In this document: positions 19,290 to 28,981 of the stretch, in pieces
How the letters are laid out: every line of letters begins with the position of its first letter
How positions within the stretch are numbered: the stretch's first letter is position 1
Origin: Mycolicibacterium lutetiense
GTDB lineage: Bacteria; Actinomycetota; Actinomycetes; Mycobacteriales; Mycobacteriaceae
NCBI RefSeq assembly: GCF_017876775.1
Contig: NZ_JAGIOP010000001.1
Location: 806,001 to 870,000, forward strand
Direction: 5' to 3'
Length of the DNA stretch: 64,000 nucleotides
Notes under the pieces: generated by a model
What the model was told of the DNA's origin: nothing
The model's input: only the letters and a program-made list of their open reading frames with translations
Database searches by the model: none
Translations under genes and position numbers: made by a program

Positions 19290-19868
19290 GTGCGCAAATG
19301 GAAACGGGTCGAGACCGCCGACGGTCTGCGGTATCGCTCGGCATTGGAGACCCACGAGGCTGCATTGCTGTCGAGCCTGGGCACCTCAATGTTGGGGATG
19401 CTCGACGAGCGTGGATCATCGGGGCCCACAGACGAACTCGAGATGATCACCGGCATGAAGACCGGCAATCCGCAGCCGCCGGAGGACGCCACGATGAAGC
19501 GTCTGCTCCCGGATTTCTACCGGCCGCAAACTGAGCATCCCGCCGGTTCGGGGACCGCCGAGAGCCTGAACAGCGCGCTACGCGGACTGCATGAGCCGGC
19601 CATCATCGATGCGAAACGTGAAGCAGCCCAACGTTTGTTGGACACCATTCCGAACGGTGGCGGGAAGTTCGAGCTGACCGGGGACGACGCCGAGGCGTGG
19701 GCGACCGCAGTCAACGACATCCGGCTGGCGCTGGGCACCATGCTCGACGTCGGCTCGCACGGGCCCGAAGAGTTGCCGGCCGAGCACCCGATGGCCGGGC
19801 ACGTCGACGTCTATCAGTGGCTGACCGTGCTGCAGGAATACCTTGTCCTCGGCCTGATGGGGAGATAA
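19290..19868 (+). CDS. DUF2017 protein, homologue of redox regulator AosR (Rv1332), cysteine-free
   Basis: The 192-residue protein belongs to the actinobacterial DUF2017 family (RKWKRVETADGLRY, ELEMITGMKTGNP, WLTVLQEYLVLGLMG). Its M. tuberculosis counterpart Rv1332 (AosR) has been described as a redox-sensing regulator acting with SigH on the mec-cysO-cysM genes, which also follow here. The published sensing mechanism, as I recall it, depends on paired cysteines, but this copy contains no cysteine at any position. It may therefore regulate without thiol sensing, or have another role. The start is GTG at 19290. Confidence 0.85.
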   Translation: MRKWKRVETADGLRYRSALETHEAALLSSLGTSMLGMLDERGSSGPTDELEMITGMKTGNPQPPEDATMKRLLPDFYRPQTEHPAGSGTAESLNSALRGLHEPAIIDAKREAAQRLLDTIPNGGGKFELTGDDAEAWATAVNDIRLALGTMLDVGSHGPEELPAEHPMAGHVDVYQWLTVLQEYLVLGLMGR

Positions 19869-19873
19869 ACCTG

Positions 19874-20908
19874 ATGGGTTCGATCACCGACGTCGGCGGC
19901 ATCCTGGTCGGCCACCATCACCGCATCGACCCCGATGTGTCGCTGGGCTCGGGATGGGCATCCGGCTCGACGGTAGTGCTGACGCCGCCGGGCACCGTTG
20001 GTGCCGTCGACGGACGCGGCGGTGCCCCGGGCACCCGTGAGACCGACCTGCTCGACCCGATCAACACGGTGCGCCACGTCGACGCCGTGGTGCTGACCGG
20101 CGGCAGCGCGTACGGCCTGGCCGCCGCCGACGGGGTGATGACCTGGCTGGAGGAGCAGGGCCGCGGAGTGGCGATGGACGGTGGCGTGGTGCCGATCGTG
20201 CCGGCCGCGGTGATCTTCGATCTACCGGTCGGCGGCTGGGCGAACCGGCCGACCGCCGAATTCGGTTATGCGGCGGCCCGGGCAGCATCCACCGACTTCG
20301 CGCTCGGCACCGTCGGTGGCGGGGTCGGCGCGCGGGCCGGGATCCTCAAGGGCGGCGTGGGCACCGCCTCGGTGATGCTGGACTGCGGGGTGACCGTCGG
20401 TGCCCTGGTCGTGCTCAACGCCGCCGGTGACGTGGTCGACCCGGCCACCGGTCTGCCCTGGATGGCTGCCCTGATCGAGGAGTTCGGGCTGACCGCCCCG
20501 CCCGCCGATCAGCTCGCCGCCTACGCCGGCCTTCACACCGAGCTGAGTCCGTTGAACACCACCATCGCGGTGGTCGCCACCGACGCGGCGCTGAGCCCGG
20601 CCGGGTGCCGCCGGGTGGCCGTCGCCGCGCACGACGGGCTGGCCCGGACCATCCAGCCGTGTCACACCCCGATCGATGGCGATACGGTGTTTGCGCTGGC
20701 GACCGGCGCGGTAACCGTCGATCCGGACGCGAAGACACCGGTGGCGATGTCGCCGGAGACGGCGCTGGTGACCAGGGTCGGGGCGGCCGCGGCCGACGTG
20801 CTGGCCCACGCCGTGCTGGTCGGGCTGCTGGCCGCCGAGTCGGTGGCCGGAATACCGACCTACCGTGGCATGTTGCCCGGAGCGTTCTCCGGGAAGGAAG
20901 TGCGATAG
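19874..20908 (+). CDS. P1-family (DmpA/NylC-type) peptidase
   Basis: The 344-residue protein matches Rv1333. It starts MGSITDVGGILVGHHHRID and has the P1-family core: VVLTGGSAYGLAAADGV, GTVGGGVGARAG and LNTTIAVVATDA. In this family the precursor cleaves itself before a Thr in the LNTT segment to expose an N-terminal nucleophile; this Thr is present near residue 240. Members include L-aminopeptidases and nylon-oligomer hydrolases; the substrate here is unknown. GGGGAG upstream supports the ATG at 19874. It is part of the run leading to mec-cysO-cysM. Confidence 0.88.
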   Translation: MGSITDVGGILVGHHHRIDPDVSLGSGWASGSTVVLTPPGTVGAVDGRGGAPGTRETDLLDPINTVRHVDAVVLTGGSAYGLAAADGVMTWLEEQGRGVAMDGGVVPIVPAAVIFDLPVGGWANRPTAEFGYAAARAASTDFALGTVGGGVGARAGILKGGVGTASVMLDCGVTVGALVVLNAAGDVVDPATGLPWMAALIEEFGLTAPPADQLAAYAGLHTELSPLNTTIAVVATDAALSPAGCRRVAVAAHDGLARTIQPCHTPIDGDTVFALATGAVTVDPDAKTPVAMSPETALVTRVGAAAADVLAHAVLVGLLAAESVAGIPTYRGMLPGAFSGKEVR

Positions 20909-20918
20909 GAGTGATCAA

Positions 20919-21332
20919 GTGCTGGTGATCCGCCGGGATCTCGTCGAGGCCATGGTGGCGCATGCCCGCGCCGACCATCCTGACGAGGCGTGTGGGGTGA
21001 TCACCGGGCCGGAGGGCTCCGATCGGCCCGAGCGCTTCATCGCGATGGCCAATGCCGAGCGTTCGCCGACCTTCTACCGGTTCGATTCGGGCGAACAGCT
21101 CAAGGTGTGGCGCGCGATGGACGCAGCCGACGAAGTACCCGTCGTCATCTACCACTCGCACACCGCGACCGAGGCCTACCCGAGCCGCACTGACGTCTCG
21201 TTGGCCCAAGAACCCGATGCGCACTACGTGCTGGTGTCCACCCGGGACCCCGACGAGCATGAACTGCGTAGCTATCGCATCACCGACGGCGTCGTCACCG
21301 AGGAACCCGTCGACATCGTCGAGCAGTACTAG
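20919..21332 (+). CDS. mec: CysO-cysteine peptidase Mec (JAMM family)
   Basis: The 137-residue zinc peptidase has a JAMM motif HSHTATEAYPSRTD (His-x-His, then Ser-x-x-Asp) with the catalytic Glu upstream (HPDEACGVITG). It releases cysteine from the C-terminus of CysO-cysteine, the last step of the sulfur-carrier cysteine pathway. AGGAG at 20907-20911 sets the GTG at 20919; GTG at 20925 is an alternative. It precedes cysO and cysM, as in Rv1334-Rv1336. Confidence 0.94.
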   Translation: MLVIRRDLVEAMVAHARADHPDEACGVITGPEGSDRPERFIAMANAERSPTFYRFDSGEQLKVWRAMDAADEVPVVIYHSHTATEAYPSRTDVSLAQEPDAHYVLVSTRDPDEHELRSYRITDGVVTEEPVDIVEQY

Positions 21333-21344
21333 AAAGGCTTTGAC

Positions 21345-21629
21345 ATGACCGAGTCCAAATCCGTCACCGTTTCGATCCCGACCATCCTGCGTCCCCACAC
21401 CGACGGGCAGAAGCGCGTCAGCGCCTCCGGCGACACCCTGCAGGCGGTGATTGCCGACCTCGAGGCCAACTACTCAGGAATCTCCGACCGGTTGGTGGAC
21501 AACGGCAAGCTGCACCGCTTCGTCAACATCTACGTCAACGACGAGGACGTGCGGTTCTCCGGCGGATTGGACACCACCATCGCAGACGGCGACTCGGTGA
21601 CGATCCTGCCTGCGGTGGCAGGCGGATAG
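21345..21629 (+). CDS. cysO: Sulfur-carrier protein CysO
   Basis: The 94-residue ubiquitin-like protein ends VTILPAVAGG. The terminal Gly-Gly is thiocarboxylated and donates sulfur in the CysM reaction. The body shows LQAVIADLEANYSGISDRLVD and FVNIYVNDEDVRF, usual for ThiS/MoaD-like carriers in actinobacteria. The start ATG follows GAAAGG. It lies between mec and cysM, its two known partners, with cysM starting three bases after its stop. Confidence 0.95.
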   Translation: MTESKSVTVSIPTILRPHTDGQKRVSASGDTLQAVIADLEANYSGISDRLVDNGKLHRFVNIYVNDEDVRFSGGLDTTIADGDSVTILPAVAGG

Positions 21630-22604
<975 letters not shown>

Positions 22605-22649
22605 GCGGGCAGGAATGACACCCAGCGAGAAGCCGGAGGCGGATCGCGC

Positions 22650-23324
22650 ATGACACAGCCGGGTCTACCTGCGTCCAGCGCACCGAAAAAACCGCCGGCA
22701 TGGATGGTCGGCGGTGTGACGATCATCAGTTTCGTCGTACTGCTGTACGTGATCGAGTTCGTCGACACCACCATGGGCCACCGGCTCGACCAGGACGGCA
22801 TCCGGCCGCTGCAGACCGATGGTTTGTGGGGCATCCTCTGGGCGCCGCTGCTGCACGGTGGATGGCCGCATCTGATCGCCAACACCGTTCCGCTGATCGT
22901 CCTGGGTTTTCTCATGACGCTGGCCGGGATGGGACGGTTCATCGCTGCGACCGCGATCATCTGGATTCTCGGCGGCATCGGCACCTGGCTCATCGGCAAT
23001 ATCGGCCTGCACTGTCCCTACGTGTCGGTGCAGTGCACGAGTACCCACATCGGAGCGTCGGGCCTGATCTTCGGCTGGCTGGCGTTCCTGATCGTGTTCG
23101 GATTCTTCACCCGCAAGGCGTGGGAGATCGTGGTCGGTGTCGTCGTCCTGTTCGTCTACGGCGGCGTGCTGTTCGGGGTGCTGCCAGGTAATGCGGGGGT
23201 GTCCTGGCAGGGGCACCTGTGCGGGGCCATCGCCGGTGTGGTGGCGGCTTACCTGTTGTCCGGACCGGAACGCAAGGCTCGGGAAGCACGGAAGAGTTCC
23301 GTCCAACCGCGTCTGAGTGCATGA
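22650..23324 (+). CDS. Rhomboid-family intramembrane serine protease
   Basis: The 224-residue membrane protein has about six hydrophobic segments. The catalytic Ser lies in [15 protein letters not shown] (GASG) and the His in [17 protein letters not shown], with the [11 protein letters not shown] loop that marks rhomboids. It corresponds to Rv1337 and should cleave membrane proteins within the bilayer; substrates are unknown. The ATG at 22650 has GGAGGC 14 bases upstream. Its stop is four bases before the murI start. Confidence 0.9.
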   Translation: MTQPGLPASSAPKKPPAWMVGGVTIISFVVLLYVIEFVDTTMGHRLDQDGIRPLQTDGLWGILWAPLLHGGWPHLIANTVPLIVLGFLMTLAGMGRFIAATAIIWILGGIGTWLIGNIGLHCPYVSVQCTSTHIGASGLIFGWLAFLIVFGFFTRKAWEIVVGVVVLFVYGGVLFGVLPGNAGVSWQGHLCGAIAGVVAAYLLSGPERKAREARKSSVQPRLSA

Positions 23325-23328
23325 ACAT

Positions 23329-24153
23329 ATGAGCGACCCACTCGCACCCGTCGGAATCTTCGACTCCGGCGTCGGTGGTCTGACCGTGGCCCGGGCGATC
23401 ATCGACCAACTGCCAGACGAGGACATCATCTACGTCGGCGACACCGGCAACGGACCGTACGGTCCGCTGACCATTCCCGAGATCCGGGCGCACTCGTTGG
23501 CCATCGGTGACGACCTCGTGGCCCGCGGCGTCAAGGCGCTGGTGATCGCATGCAACACCGCGTCGTCGGCGTCCCTGCGCGACGCGCGCGAACGCTACTC
23601 ACCGGTGCCGGTGGTCGAGGTGATCCTGCCCGCGGTGCGGCGCGCGGTGGCCGCCACCCGCAACGGACGCATCGGGGTGATCGGCACCGCCGCGACCATC
23701 GCCTCGGGCGCCTATCAGGATGCGTTCGCCGCAGCACGCGACACCGAGGTGTTCGGGGTGGCCTGCCCGCGGTTCGTCGACTTCGTGGAGCGCGGGGTCA
23801 CCAGTGGACGTCAGGTGCTGGGTCTGGCCGAGGGCTACCTGGAGCCACTGCAGCGCGCCGAGGTGGACACCCTGGTGCTGGGGTGCACGCACTATCCGAT
23901 GCTGTCCGGGCTCATCCAGCTGGCCATGGGCGACAACGTCACGTTGGTGTCCTCGGCCGAGGAGACCGCCAAGGACCTGCTGCGGGTGCTTACCGAGCTT
24001 GATTTGCTCAAACCGCACGAATCCGGTCCGGCCCAACGGGTGTTCGAGGCCACCGGAGATCCCGAGGCGTTCACCACGCTCGCCACCCGATTCCTGGGGC
24101 CGGGGCTGGACGGTGCGCGACAGGTCCGGCGTCACGCGGGAGCCGGAAAATGA
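23329..24153 (+). CDS. murI: Glutamate racemase MurI
   Basis: The 274-residue enzyme shows [15 protein letters not shown] (Asp), [12 protein letters not shown] (first catalytic Cys) and [12 protein letters not shown] (second catalytic Cys). It converts L-glutamate to D-glutamate for peptidoglycan. An in-frame GTG lies 12 bases upstream, but ATG at 23329 gives the normal N-terminus. It corresponds to Rv1338. Confidence 0.95.
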   Translation: MSDPLAPVGIFDSGVGGLTVARAIIDQLPDEDIIYVGDTGNGPYGPLTIPEIRAHSLAIGDDLVARGVKALVIACNTASSASLRDARERYSPVPVVEVILPAVRRAVAATRNGRIGVIGTAATIASGAYQDAFAAARDTEVFGVACPRFVDFVERGVTSGRQVLGLAEGYLEPLQRAEVDTLVLGCTHYPMLSGLIQLAMGDNVTLVSSAEETAKDLLRVLTELDLLKPHESGPAQRVFEATGDPEAFTTLATRFLGPGLDGARQVRRHAGAGK

Positions 24154-24217
24154 TCTCCATCGCCCAAACCGGCGATGTCTTGGCAACGCCCACACCGAGC
24201 ATGGCAAGCTGGACACT

Positions 24218-24985
24218 GTGCGATTGACCATCCTCGGATGCTCCGGCAGCGTCGTCGGCCCGGATTCGGCAGCCTCCGGCTATCTCGTCACCGCACCTGA
24301 CACCACTCCGATGGTCGTCGACTTCGGCGGGGGGGTCCTGGGTGCGCTGCAGCGCTACGCCGATCCGAATTCGGTCAACGTATTGCTGTCGCATCTGCAT
24401 GCCGACCACTGTCTGGATCTGCCCGGCCTGTTCGTGTGGCGGCGCTATCACCCCGCTCCGGCGACCGAACGTGGCCTGATGTACGGGCCGGCCAACACCT
24501 GGGGCCGGCTCGGTGCGGCGTCATCGCCTGAGGGCGGCGAGATCGACGACTTCACCGACATCTTCGACGTGCGCAATTGGGAGGACGGCGTCCCGGTGCA
24601 GCTCGGCACGCTCAGCGTGACGCCGCGGCTGGTGTGTCACCCCACCGAATCCTTCGGCATGCGCTTCACCGATCCGTCCGGGGCAATCCTGGTCTACAGC
24701 GGCGACACCGGGTATTGCGACGCGCTCGTCGAGCTGGCCCGTGGGGCCGACGTCTTCCTGTGCGAGGCATCGTGGACGCACGACCCGTCCCGGCCGCCGC
24801 ACTTGCACCTGTCGGGCACCGAGGCCGGGCGGGCCGCCGCTGAAGCCGGCGTCGGTGAGCTGCTGCTCACCCACATTCCGCCGTGGACGTCGCGCGAGGA
24901 TGTGATCAGCGAGGCCAAGGCCGAGTTCGACGGCCCGGTGCACGCCGTGCTGAGCGGCGAGACCTTCGACGTCACCCGGCGCTGA
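24218..24985 (+). CDS. Metallo-beta-lactamase-fold cAMP phosphodiesterase (Rv1339-like)
   Basis: The 255-residue protein has the metal site LLSHLHADHCLDLPGLF, with more ligands in HPTESFGMRF and VYSGDTGYCDALVELA. Its M. tuberculosis counterpart Rv1339 has been described as an atypical class II phosphodiesterase that lowers cAMP. GTG at 24218 gives the conserved start VRLTILGCSGSVVGPDSAASGYL. The frame is open far upstream, but that overlaps murI. With the adenylate cyclase at the left edge, synthesis and breakdown of cAMP are both represented. Confidence 0.88.
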   Translation: MRLTILGCSGSVVGPDSAASGYLVTAPDTTPMVVDFGGGVLGALQRYADPNSVNVLLSHLHADHCLDLPGLFVWRRYHPAPATERGLMYGPANTWGRLGAASSPEGGEIDDFTDIFDVRNWEDGVPVQLGTLSVTPRLVCHPTESFGMRFTDPSGAILVYSGDTGYCDALVELARGADVFLCEASWTHDPSRPPHLHLSGTEAGRAAAEAGVGELLLTHIPPWTSREDVISEAKAEFDGPVHAVLSGETFDVTRR

Positions 24986-24990
24986 CCCGC

Positions 24991-24996
24991 TAGGGT
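24991..24996 (+). promoter_or_regulatory. Probable -10 box of rphA (TAGGGT)
   Basis: TAGGGT ends six bases before the GTG of the RNase PH gene, so a start of transcription at the initiation codon is plausible even though the gene lies only 17 bases after the preceding stop. Confidence 0.42.
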
Positions 24997-25002
24997 TGGC
25001 GG

Positions 25003-25782
<780 letters not shown>

Positions 25783-26400
25783 GTGCCTGCGCTCCTGGTG
25801 GCCAGCCGTAACGCCAAGAAGCTGGCCGAGTTGAGGCGGGTCCTGGACGCCGCCGGGGTGGTGGGTTTGGAGCTGCTGTCGCTGGCCGACGTGGCTGCAT
25901 ACGACGAGGCGCCCGAAACCGGCGCGACGTTCGAGGACAATGCACTGGCCAAGGCGATGGACGGCTTCCGGGCCACCGGGTTGGCTTGTGTGGCAGACGA
26001 TTCCGGTATCTCGGTGGATGCACTGAACGGTATGCCGGGCGTGTTGTCGGCGCGCTGGTCGGGTGTACACGGTGACGACGCCGCCAACACCGCGTTGCTG
26101 TTGGCGCAGTTGGGCGATGTGCCGTATTCGCGCCGCGGCGCCGCTTTCGTGTCGGCGTGTGCGTTGGTCTATGGCGCAGGCTCGGCCGAAAAAAGGGTTG
26201 TGGTGCGCGGCGAGTGGCCCGGCACCGTCACCCATGAGCCCAGGGGTGAAGGTGGGTTCGGGTACGACCCGGTGTTCCTGCCGGACGGATCTACCCACAC
26301 CGCAGCGGAATTGACGCCCGCCGAGAAAGACGCGGTATCGCATCGCGGCCGGGCGCTGGCATTGTTGGTGCCTGCGCTGCGGGAGTTGGCCGGGTCGTAG
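25783..26400 (+). CDS. rdgB: Non-canonical purine NTP pyrophosphatase (RdgB/HAM1)
   Basis: The 205-residue protein begins VPALLVASRNAKKLAELRRVL and contains TFEDNALAKA, ADDSGISVDALNG and GGFGYDPVFLPDG, typical of the HAM1 fold. It removes dITP, XTP and related nucleotides before they enter DNA or RNA. It directly follows RNase PH with no gap, a common pairing, and corresponds to Rv1341. Confidence 0.94.
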   Translation: MPALLVASRNAKKLAELRRVLDAAGVVGLELLSLADVAAYDEAPETGATFEDNALAKAMDGFRATGLACVADDSGISVDALNGMPGVLSARWSGVHGDDAANTALLLAQLGDVPYSRRGAAFVSACALVYGAGSAEKRVVVRGEWPGTVTHEPRGEGGFGYDPVFLPDGSTHTAAELTPAEKDAVSHRGRALALLVPALRELAGS

Positions 26401-26454
26401 GGGTCTCACCGGCGGCGGTCGCAGGGCGACGTCGCGTTTGTAACCTGGCTTGCG

Positions 26455-26799
26455 TTACAGCTCGAAGCGCTTCTTGAGTTCGAGGGTCTCGAAATGCTCC
26501 ACGATGACGCCGAGCAGCGGGACCGTTCCGGCGAGGATTATCCCGCCGGCCTTACCGAGTGGCCACCGGGCCTTGATCGCCAGGTCGAGCGTGAAGAACA
26601 CGTAGAGCATGTAGAACGCGCCGTGAATCATGCCGATGAACTTGAACCACGAGTAGTCGATTCCGAAGATGTACTTGGCGACCATCTCGGCACACAGCAC
26701 GATCAGCCAGGCACCGGTGATCCACGCCAACACCCGGTACTTGACCAGCGCCTTGCGGATGGTCTCCTTGGGGGTGATGACGGCCTGCGGTTCGGTCAT
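26455..26799 (-). CDS. DUF3817 small integral membrane protein (copy 2, Rv1342c-like)
   Basis: The 114-residue protein has three hydrophobic segments and the family pattern FIGMIHGAFYMLYVFFTLDLA. It corresponds to Rv1342c. Its start overlaps the lprD stop (ATGA), so the two are coupled. Function is unknown. It converges with rdgB over 54 bases in which I see no strong hairpin. Confidence 0.87.
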   Translation of the reverse strand: MTEPQAVITPKETIRKALVKYRVLAWITGAWLIVLCAEMVAKYIFGIDYSWFKFIGMIHGAFYMLYVFFTLDLAIKARWPLGKAGGIILAGTVPLLGVIVEHFETLELKKRFEL

Positions 26800-27176
26800 C
26801 TATCGGTCCTGTCTTTCGTGTCGGACTGGTCCGACTTGGCCAACTCGGCAAGGTAGGCGTTGTACTCGGAGAGTTCCTGGTCGCCAGCGTCTGCGGTCAC
26901 GGACTTGGGACGTTCCGGCAGCAGACCGGCCGGGATCTCGGTGACCTCGCCGGCAGGTCGCTCCGGCGGTGCGTCCTCGTAGCGGACGAACTTGTAGTAC
27001 GAGTAGAAGCAGAACCCGGCGAACATCGGCCACTGCAAGGCGTAGCCCAAGTTCTGGAAAGTGCCCGACGCCGATTCGTAACGCGTCCATTGCCACCACG
27101 CCAGTGCCAGGCAGCCGGCGGCGCCAAGACAGACCAGCGCGATGAGCGCTGGTCTCCTACGCCGTGTAGTGGACAT
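26796..27176 (-). CDS. lprD: Membrane protein/lipoprotein LprD
   Basis: The 126-residue protein, the length I recall for Rv1343c, begins MSTTRRRRPALIALVCLGAAGCLALAWWQW. A short basic head, a hydrophobic stretch and a Cys (GAAGC) give a weak lipobox, so lipidation is possible but not certain. A second hydrophobic segment (YALQWPMFAGFCFYSYYKF) suggests a membrane role, with a charged C-terminal tail in the cytoplasm. This is the last gene of the Rv1320c-Rv1343c syntenic block. Confidence 0.87.
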   Translation of the reverse strand: MSTTRRRRPALIALVCLGAAGCLALAWWQWTRYESASGTFQNLGYALQWPMFAGFCFYSYYKFVRYEDAPPERPAGEVTEIPAGLLPERPKSVTADAGDQELSEYNAYLAELAKSDQSDTKDRTDR

Positions 27177-27259
27177 TCGTCCACGGTACCGCGAGGTGCT
27201 TCGGACCGACGAATGTGTCGAGGTGAGCGGTGTGGGGCCGCTTAGGCGCGTCCGGTCAT

Positions 27260-28000
27260 CTACACCTTGGGGCCGATGAATTCGTCGAGACGAGCCGTGG
27301 CAGCCTTGCGGTAGATCGAGACGACGTACTTGGTGGAACGTGTCCACGGGATGCCGAGGCGGTCCAGTGCCGCGGTGAAGAGATTGAGGATGTCCTCCGA
27401 GTGATTCGTGAAGTGGTACCGGATGCACTTGACGCCGCGGTCGTTGGCGACCACCCGGCAACCGTCGCTGTGGATCAGACCGCGCACGAAATCCTCGGGT
27501 GCCAGCTTGACGAGTTTCTCCTGCCAGGGCTCCAACCGAATCGGTCTCGTGTGCTTCTTACCTGGGCCGTGTTGGGGAAGCAGGCACGGCCAGTGGTTCG
27601 AGCAGAGGGACACATCGGCGCAGTTGTCTTTCCGCCGAACGAGAGCTGCGTGCTGGCCGGGCATCAGAATGTTGAGGGCTTCGCGGCAGCTGTCGATGAT
27701 GCCTGGGTACTTTGTGTCTAGCGTGATCCTCAGGTGCCAGGTTCGGGGTCCACGAGAGATGCAACCATCACCGAGGTACATGCCGAGGACGTAGCAGTAA
27801 GCCTTTGCAGGAAGCGCGGAGAAGTCATGGACGGCGCAACGGCCTGAAGAGTCAGTTGTAGATCGCGGCCATACCCCGGGTTTGCGGCGCCATTGCCAAA
27901 TGGTCTTTCGGGGTATACCCGTCCGGCGAGAGATCTCACAGTCGTTCAAGCCGACCGTGATGAGCTGTTGCACGGTGCTGAATTCGTCGGCTGGCCGCAT
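27260..28000 (-). CDS. Free-standing HTH + LAGLIDADG endonuclease-like protein
   Basis: The 246-residue protein has an N-terminal helix-turn-helix (residues about 7-42, VQQLITVGLNDCEISRRTGI). Two LAGLIDADG motifs follow: YVLGMYLGDGCIS (about 70-82) and FVRGLIHSDGCRV (about 171-183). Both keep the acidic metal-binding residue. It is not inside an intron or intein. ATG at 28000 was chosen with GAGAAGG upstream; the frame stays open to 28174, but only antisense to the tRNA gene. It starts 89 bases from the tRNA-Leu gene, in divergent orientation. It could be a homing endonuclease or a DNA-binding regulator derived from one. Confidence 0.8.
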   Translation of the reverse strand: MRPADEFSTVQQLITVGLNDCEISRRTGIPRKTIWQWRRKPGVWPRSTTDSSGRCAVHDFSALPAKAYCYVLGMYLGDGCISRGPRTWHLRITLDTKYPGIIDSCREALNILMPGQHAALVRRKDNCADVSLCSNHWPCLLPQHGPGKKHTRPIRLEPWQEKLVKLAPEDFVRGLIHSDGCRVVANDRGVKCIRYHFTNHSEDILNLFTAALDRLGIPWTRSTKYVVSIYRKAATARLDEFIGPKV

Positions 28001-28089
28001 GGTGCATCCTTCTCGCTGAGGGATGCCTCGACGATATTGGCGCCCACCGACAGATTCGGCTGTCACGGGACCTGTACGATCAGGGCTCT

Positions 28090-28173
28090 GCGGGCGTGGC
28101 GGAATTGGCAGACGCCCGGGCTTTAGGTGCCCGTGTTCGAAAGAGCGTGTGGGTTCGAGTCCCACCGCCCGCA
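28090..28173 (+). tRNA. tRNA-Leu (anticodon UAG)
   Basis: The 84-base cloverleaf has acceptor arms GCGGGCG (28090-28096) and CGCCCGC (28166-28172) with discriminator A. The anticodon stem CGGGC/GCCCG encloses the loop TTTAGGT, anticodon TAG. A long variable arm (class II) and a T arm GTGGGTTCGAGTCCCAC follow. CCA is not encoded. tRNA genes of this type are common integration sites, and the conserved block ends just to the left. Confidence 0.95.
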
Positions 28174-28195
28174 CTCTTCGTTTGCGATACCGGTT

Positions 28196-28948
28196 TCACG
28201 GTCGGTGGTCGTTTCTCCAGCCGTCGACGACCGACTCCCGCCGCAGTTCCTCTCGCAGCGACGCGATCTCGGCGCGCAGGTCGTTGATGTGGGCCGCGGT
28301 GACGGCCGCGCTGGCGGCGTCATCGACGGCCACGGTCTGCACGATCCACGACGCGATCGTCGCGGTGATCGAGCCGACCAGGCTGATCCCACCAATCATC
28401 AACAGCGCGGCGATGACTCGCCCGGTCGTGGTCACCGGATACATGTCGCCGTAGCCGACGGTCGTGATCGTCGTCATCGCCCACCAGATCGCGTCACCGA
28501 AGTCGGTGATGTGGGCGTCGGGGGCGCCGCGTTCGGTCTGGAGGACGGCCAACGACGCGACGTACACCAGCAGGATCGCGCCCGAGATCGTGTACACAAT
28601 GACCTTGCCGCGGATCGCGTGGCCGACGGCCTTCTGAAGCACACCGATCAACACGACGAGGCGCAACAGTCGCAGCGGTCGCAGCAGCGGCAACACCACG
28701 ATCGCCAGGTCGACGAGGTGCGTCCGGAACCAATGTTTGCGGTTGGGGGCCAGATACAGCCGGGCCGCATAGTCGGCGGTGAACACCGCCCAGGTGACCA
28801 GAGTCGCCAACTCGACAAGCCGGGCCGCCAATCCGTGGGGCTGCACCAGCACCTCCACCGAGTAGGCGGCGAGAAACACGGCGGCCACCGAGGCCAGTGG
28901 CCATTCGGCGCGTGCCTCCCACCTGTCGAGGCGCTGTTGCATCGTCAC
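28196..28948 (-). CDS. Voltage-gated potassium channel-like protein
   Basis: The 250-residue membrane protein has about six membrane segments. An S4-like charged helix (PLLRPLRLLRLVVLIG, residues about 87-102) and the selectivity filter TTVGYGD (162-168) are present. A cytoplasmic coiled-coil-like tail (HINDLRAEIASLREELRRE) could help tetramer assembly. It should conduct K+ across the plasma membrane. It lies between the tRNA-Leu gene and hsdR. Confidence 0.88.
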   Translation of the reverse strand: MTMQQRLDRWEARAEWPLASVAAVFLAAYSVEVLVQPHGLAARLVELATLVTWAVFTADYAARLYLAPNRKHWFRTHLVDLAIVVLPLLRPLRLLRLVVLIGVLQKAVGHAIRGKVIVYTISGAILLVYVASLAVLQTERGAPDAHITDFGDAIWWAMTTITTVGYGDMYPVTTTGRVIAALLMIGGISLVGSITATIASWIVQTVAVDDAASAAVTAAHINDLRAEIASLREELRRESVVDGWRNDHRP

Positions 28949-28981
28949 CGCAAAAGTGTGCGGTACAAATCCGCGGCGAGC

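Noticed and set aside
28001..28174. N-terminal extension of the LAGLIDADG protein through the tRNA gene
   Set aside because: The extra 58 codons are the complement of tRNA-Leu and its leader, and a ribosome site supports the ATG at 28000.
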